Origin: Aspergillus flavus
Lineage: Eukaryota; Ascomycota; Eurotiomycetes; Eurotiales; Aspergillaceae
Assembly (NCBI RefSeq): GCF_009017415.1
Contig: NC_092406.1
Coordinates: 3,348,001 to 3,412,000, forward strand
Direction of reading: 5' to 3'
DNA: 64,000 bases
Positions 60,481-64,000 of the stretch are shown here, piece by piece. A program made the position numbers and the translations under genes. Below the pieces are notes generated by a model. That model was not told the DNA's origin. It worked only from the letters and a program-made list of their open reading frames with translations, and did no database searches. Each line of letters begins with the position of its first letter. Positions within the stretch are counted from its first letter, which is position 1.

Positions 60481-61465
60481 TCCAGTGTGGGAAACCCTTA
60501 CGCACGAAATATGGCAGACTCCTTCCTTTTTGCGCAGGGGGTGCAAGAACTGAACCGTCCATTACGGTTCTCAATGTTTCAAATGCCGGTAAATTTCATC
60601 GGTCGAAACAATATCGAAGTTTCCTGTGGCTCTGGATTTTCTTGGAGGATTTAGCCAGTCTCACCATGTGGCCTGGGGTTCCTAGGGTCCACCTGTTGAT
60701 AGATTCTGTCTGTACGGCTATCGGCTCGATAAAATTTCAAGAAGACCGAAGTTCTCTCTAGAAGCAGTGCCAGCGAGCCCAATTCGATACATGGGTAGCG
60801 CGGCGCAGTATCACTATGCATGACTGGTTCCGGCCTATCAGAAAGACTCCAGCGTCAAGCAACCCCCAACTATTAGCTAGGGTAGTAGGTAAGGGTGCCG
60901 GGGTATTGCTAATTGCAAATTAGAACAGAACTTGTAGGTCGGGAGGGCCGGAAAATGCACATAGCATCGCGCCAGACCCATAGTAATAACTTGTTGGAGG
61001 AAATCCGCTACGCCCGTCGTAATCGACGCCCCCTCTCACAGGGTTTTCTGTCCTCTGCGCACGCCCATTGGCGTTTTTCACGGCAGAGGGACCGTTGTTG
61101 AACAGGGGGGTTTTATTGTTGGGAGCTCATCTGCTTGGGAATCGACCCTTACTCTTAGCGACAATCTGGAGACCCAAGCTATTAGGTATTTTAGGCCCAG
61201 AATGTGCCTAGTTCCAAAAGTACCCGGCCAGATGAGGCTTTGCGGGCTCACCTTCCCGCAAGAACGAGCCTTTTTCGTGGCCGTCACAAAACGAAGGGTA
61301 CATACAACCTCTTCTCTATCCACCCGCTTTCTATCAAGTGGTTCCTCCCTCGTTCGCTTGGGCATGCACACCATATTTTAGTGCGATCCACGCACATGGC
61401 ACAACCATAGTCGCATCCTGAGGTCCTGGATGATACGATCCCTGTAGCCCGCCCCAGAAACTGGG

Positions 61466-61555
61466 ATGTATCACATTCATCTCTCCGATGTTTATGCTTG
61501 TCATCCCCAAGGACGCACTGCCCCCCTCCCTCGGACACTCACTCGGTTACTATAG
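61466..61555 (+). promoter_or_regulatory. 29-codon upstream ORF ending 7 nt before the bZIP start
   Basis: An ATG at 61466 opens a frame of 29 codons plus TAG, ending seven bases before the ATG at 61563. Two shorter upstream ORFs precede it: five codons at 61364-61381 and four codons at 61396-61410. If these lie in the mRNA leader they would limit translation of the bZIP protein. Transcript extent is not known. Confidence 0.45.
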
Positions 61556-61562
61556 CAAGCAC

Positions 61563-62496
61563 ATGATGGCTTCCATTCCAGACCCCCAGCCTAAGAAACG
61601 AGAGTCCCGTGCTGGGACGCGAAAGGTGACGTCTCTCTCAGCTGAACAACTCGAAAGAAAGCGCGCCAACGATCGGGAGGCCCAAAGGACTATTCGTCAG
61701 CGGACAAAGGAGCACATCGAACGTCTGGAGCACCAAGTAGCGGAGTTAAAATCGAAAGGGGAACAATATGATCATGTCGTCCGAAGAAACACTGCTTTAG
61801 AAAACGAGATCAGGGCTTTAAAACAACAGCTATCTCTGGCAAGAAGCGGACAAGCCTATTCAGGCCCAGGTGTGTGTCATCGTCCTTGCTGCTTGTCGTG
61901 TGGTGCGGTTGCAATGCGACCATGACTGACTGTTTGGAGCAGCCGAGGGCTCATACAATACTCCTTCCGGACCAGTGCTTCCTTCTCAATTCACAGAGCC
62001 CTTGAGTGTAAACCCAGTTTCCAGGACCCCATCGGCTCTTTCAACCTCTAGCCAGGTCTCCGTTGCGCCTGACTGGCAACAGTACGGTTCCACAGGGTCA
62101 CCATCTATCTGTGAATCGTCGGACGCAGATTACTCGAACAGGGTAGAACCTTTTATGTTCGAAGGACAGTTACAAACGTCGAACCCGATGACTGTTGCAG
62201 CACCCCAAGCTAGCTTCAATCCCCCTAGCGGCCATCCTCCTGAGCCCGGTCTCCACTCATATTCACACTTATACGCAGGAAGTGGTCCCAACCAAGTGCG
62301 CCGAGGGGAGCATTCACACAACCCTCAACACGTCGTGCAATGTGCGACGAGTCAACGCTCAATGTCCGTGCCAACTATCCCGTCAGAAAGGGAACTTCGT
62401 GGGTACCCCGTCATTCACGCCGCCCAACAATATCAACAAGTACCGGAACATCCCCAAAGAAACGATTACAGCTATGATTGGGCTCGTCGACAGTGA
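61563..62496 (+). CDS. bZIP transcription factor, Yap-like basic region
   Basis: Predicted 286-residue nuclear regulator from exons 61563-61869 and 61943-62496; the intron is 73 nt. The basic region (residues 31-49, ERKRANDREAQRTIRQR) has the Yap/Pap1-type N-x-x-A-Q spacing, with Ile where Yap proteins have Phe. The leucine zipper follows with heptad positions L55, L62, then I83, L86 and L90, and looks imperfect in the middle. The rest is Ser/Pro/Gln/His-rich and disordered, ending YSYDWARRQ. The DUF3425 domain that often follows a bZIP of this kind in fungi is not seen. The start at 61563 is my choice; an in-frame ATG at 61488 would add 25 residues (MFMLVIPKDALPP...) and would overlap the upstream ORF in another frame. 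Confidence 0.82.
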
Positions 62497-63436
62497 TACT
62501 GTTGGCAAGTGGTCGTTCAAGGAGGTATATCTTAATTGTGTAATTGTGGCCTAAATACCTATGAACAAGTTGGGCACTGATACCCAATACGCGATGATAT
62601 TATCGTATGGTTCACGCACGACCCAAGCAATCGACCTTCCATACCGTGTCCACGGGGTATCAAATGCGTGCCCCGGTTTTAACCGCCCCTTGCCATGGTA
62701 ACTAATACTTCCATCGGTTCAAATGCAAGGTCTTTGAATGGCACCTTGCTCACTATCGCTGTGTCATCCAGACTCAGCAACACAAGCTATAGCGGGCTAC
62801 CTTTTCTTATCATAATTGTGATAGCCTGGAGTATAATACCTAGAAACCGATCAGTCGCCCGCCTGACGGAAATGATTAATGATGATAATTGCCAAACCAT
62901 ATACGTTACGAAATCTTGAAATGAATATGTTCTGTGTTCCAGTGAAGGTTTCTCGGGAATTCGCGATACCGCGAATACGTACTAGGTTTCCTCAGAGATT
63001 TGTTCGAACACAGCATGAGCTCTGCAACAAGGAAATGAATTATGCAGTATATTCCTTCGGCATATGTTCCGGTGCTGACGCCTTCCACCCCACCTAAGGC
63101 CAACTGTAATGTAAGGGACAAACTAGTATGCCCAGCCTTATCGAAGGGGGATTCGACTTATCAGATAAAACCTATCACACCAATCTACGGCAAAAGTCTG
63201 TTCATAAATAAAATGCTTAACAGGGGTTTTTTTTTTTTTTTTTTTTTTTCCTTTTTAAAAGAAAACAGAGAAAAAGTAAACCAAATGCTAGTTTATCATA
63301 CAAATTTTTCATAACTCTAATATAAGCCGGAGTGTATCATGGATCTTGCGGTCATCAAGTGACTACATCCCTCAAAGATGTACGCCAGGTATCTAGCAAC
63401 ACCAACAGAATAACAAGGGTTCGCATTTAGTTAGGT
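62497..63436. other. convergent 3' flanks of the bZIP and acyl-CoA dehydrogenase genes
   Basis: Mostly AT-rich noncoding sequence with a 23-base T run at 63227-63249. No coding exon was recognised. Confidence 0.45.
63227..63249. repeat. T23 homopolymer
   Basis: An uninterrupted run of 23 T's in noncoding sequence; its length may vary between isolates or be a sequencing artefact. Confidence 0.85.
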
Positions 63437-64000
63437 TTAGTTAGTATACTGCTTCTGCAGAAGTTTCGCGATGGTCTGCAGCTGAATATTGCTGGTTCCT
63501 TCGTAGATAGCGCCGATCTTGCTATCACGGAACATCTTCTCTGCGATACCCTCGCGCACGAAGCCCATTCCGCCCATCCATTCTACTGCAGAGCCAGATA
63601 CGCGACCTGCAACCTGTGAGGCATAGAGCTTGGCCATCGCGGCGTCCTGGACGAAATCTTGACCTGCTTCCTTCTTCCGTGCGGCGTTATAGACCAGAGC
63701 ACGTGCTGCAGCAATTTCGGTGTAGGCCTGAGCCAACTGATGCTGCATGCCTTGGAAGGTTCCAATGAGCTGACCAAACTGACGGCGATCATTCCAGACA
63801 TAGCTGTCATCGAGAGTTAGTAAAGATTCCTCGGCATGATGTAGATAAAGTACGTCAGGGCTGTCCTTACCGAGCAGCGTTTTCCCAAGCACCCAGTGCC
63901 AAACCAGTCATCTGGGCAGCAATACCAATGCGACCCTCGTTAAGAACGCTGATGGCATACTTGTAGCCCTGTCCTTCTTCACCCAGGAGGTTGCTCTTGG
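63437..64000 (-). CDS. acyl-CoA dehydrogenase, 5' part beyond the window
   Basis: The C-terminal ~165 residues of a flavoprotein that oxidises acyl-CoA to enoyl-CoA, probably in mitochondria or peroxisomes. Exons in the window are 64000-63871 (continuing beyond) and 63803-63437, with a 67-nt intron. [20 protein letters not shown] and [20 protein letters not shown] are typical of short/branched-chain enzymes. [19 protein letters not shown] and [17 protein letters not shown] continue the C-terminal helical domain, and [15 protein letters not shown] carries the Glu that is the catalytic base in many members. Similarity to the short/branched-chain type suggests a place in isoleucine or short-chain fatty acid breakdown. 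Confidence 0.92.

Larger units (their letters stand above)
58360..61562. other. 3.2 kb intergenic region between Gwt1 and a bZIP gene
   Basis: Divergent promoters: Gwt1 reads left, the bZIP gene reads right. Simple repeats are listed separately. The last 200 bases hold three short upstream ORFs. No further protein-coding exon was recognised, though several open frames of 60-110 codons occur. Confidence 0.45.

Overview
The window is nuclear DNA from a filamentous ascomycete, most likely an Aspergillus or a close Eurotiomycete relative. Genes on both strands carry many short introns (about 50-120 nt, GT...AG), intergenic stretches are pyrimidine- or AT-rich, and the proteins are typical of that group: a CPS1/DIP2-type adenylate-forming protein, Zn2Cys6 regulators, a DUF4045-gelsolin protein, Ssh4, Gwt1 and alpha-isopropylmalate synthase. 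Most genes are conserved housekeeping genes. I see no CRISPR array, prophage, intact transposon or secondary-metabolite cluster. Exon boundaries were read by eye from splice sites and reading frame; none was tested against transcripts.

Left part (1-12 kb): the 3' portion of a CPS1/DIP2-like gene (+), a Zn2Cys6 transcription factor (+), and a short-chain dehydrogenase (-) that converges on it. A 1.7 kb gap follows, then a tRNA-Ala(AGC) on the minus strand.

Middle-left (12-24 kb): leuC, alpha-isopropylmalate synthase (-), with a promoter bearing a CpcA/Gcn4-type site, a CCAAT box and a Leu3/LeuB-type CCGN4CGG site; the Drs1 ribosome-biogenesis helicase (-); a long GNAT-domain protein (-); and an ARL2-type GTPase (+) with a 17-nt internal exon.

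Middle (24-42 kb): a 1848-residue DUF4045/gelsolin protein (+) with a degenerate tandem repeat, D-arabinono-1,4-lactone oxidase (+), a 3.4 kb intergenic region ahead of a compact Zn2Cys6 regulator (+), an AT-rich gap, and SEC63 (-).

Right part (42-64 kb): a small unrecognised gene (-), a Xaa-Pro aminopeptidase/prolidase (-), the Rsp5 adaptor Ssh4 (+), a low-affinity cAMP phosphodiesterase (+), an amidase (-), Gwt1 (-), a Yap-like bZIP regulator (+) preceded by short upstream ORFs, and the 3' part of an acyl-CoA dehydrogenase gene (-) that runs off the window.

The genes do not form one pathway. Themes that recur are the secretory and GPI-anchor pathway (SEC63, Gwt1), endosomal sorting (Ssh4), the cytoskeleton (ARL2, gelsolin protein), amino-acid metabolism (leuC, aminopeptidase, acyl-CoA dehydrogenase) and regulation (two Zn2Cys6 proteins, one bZIP, one cAMP phosphodiesterase). 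The least ordinary signals are the leuC operator set, the 29-codon upstream ORF ending 7 nt before the likely bZIP start, a 20-bp perfect palindrome within a cluster of related sites, the repeat array in the gelsolin protein, and introns whose length is a multiple of three and that lack in-frame stops.
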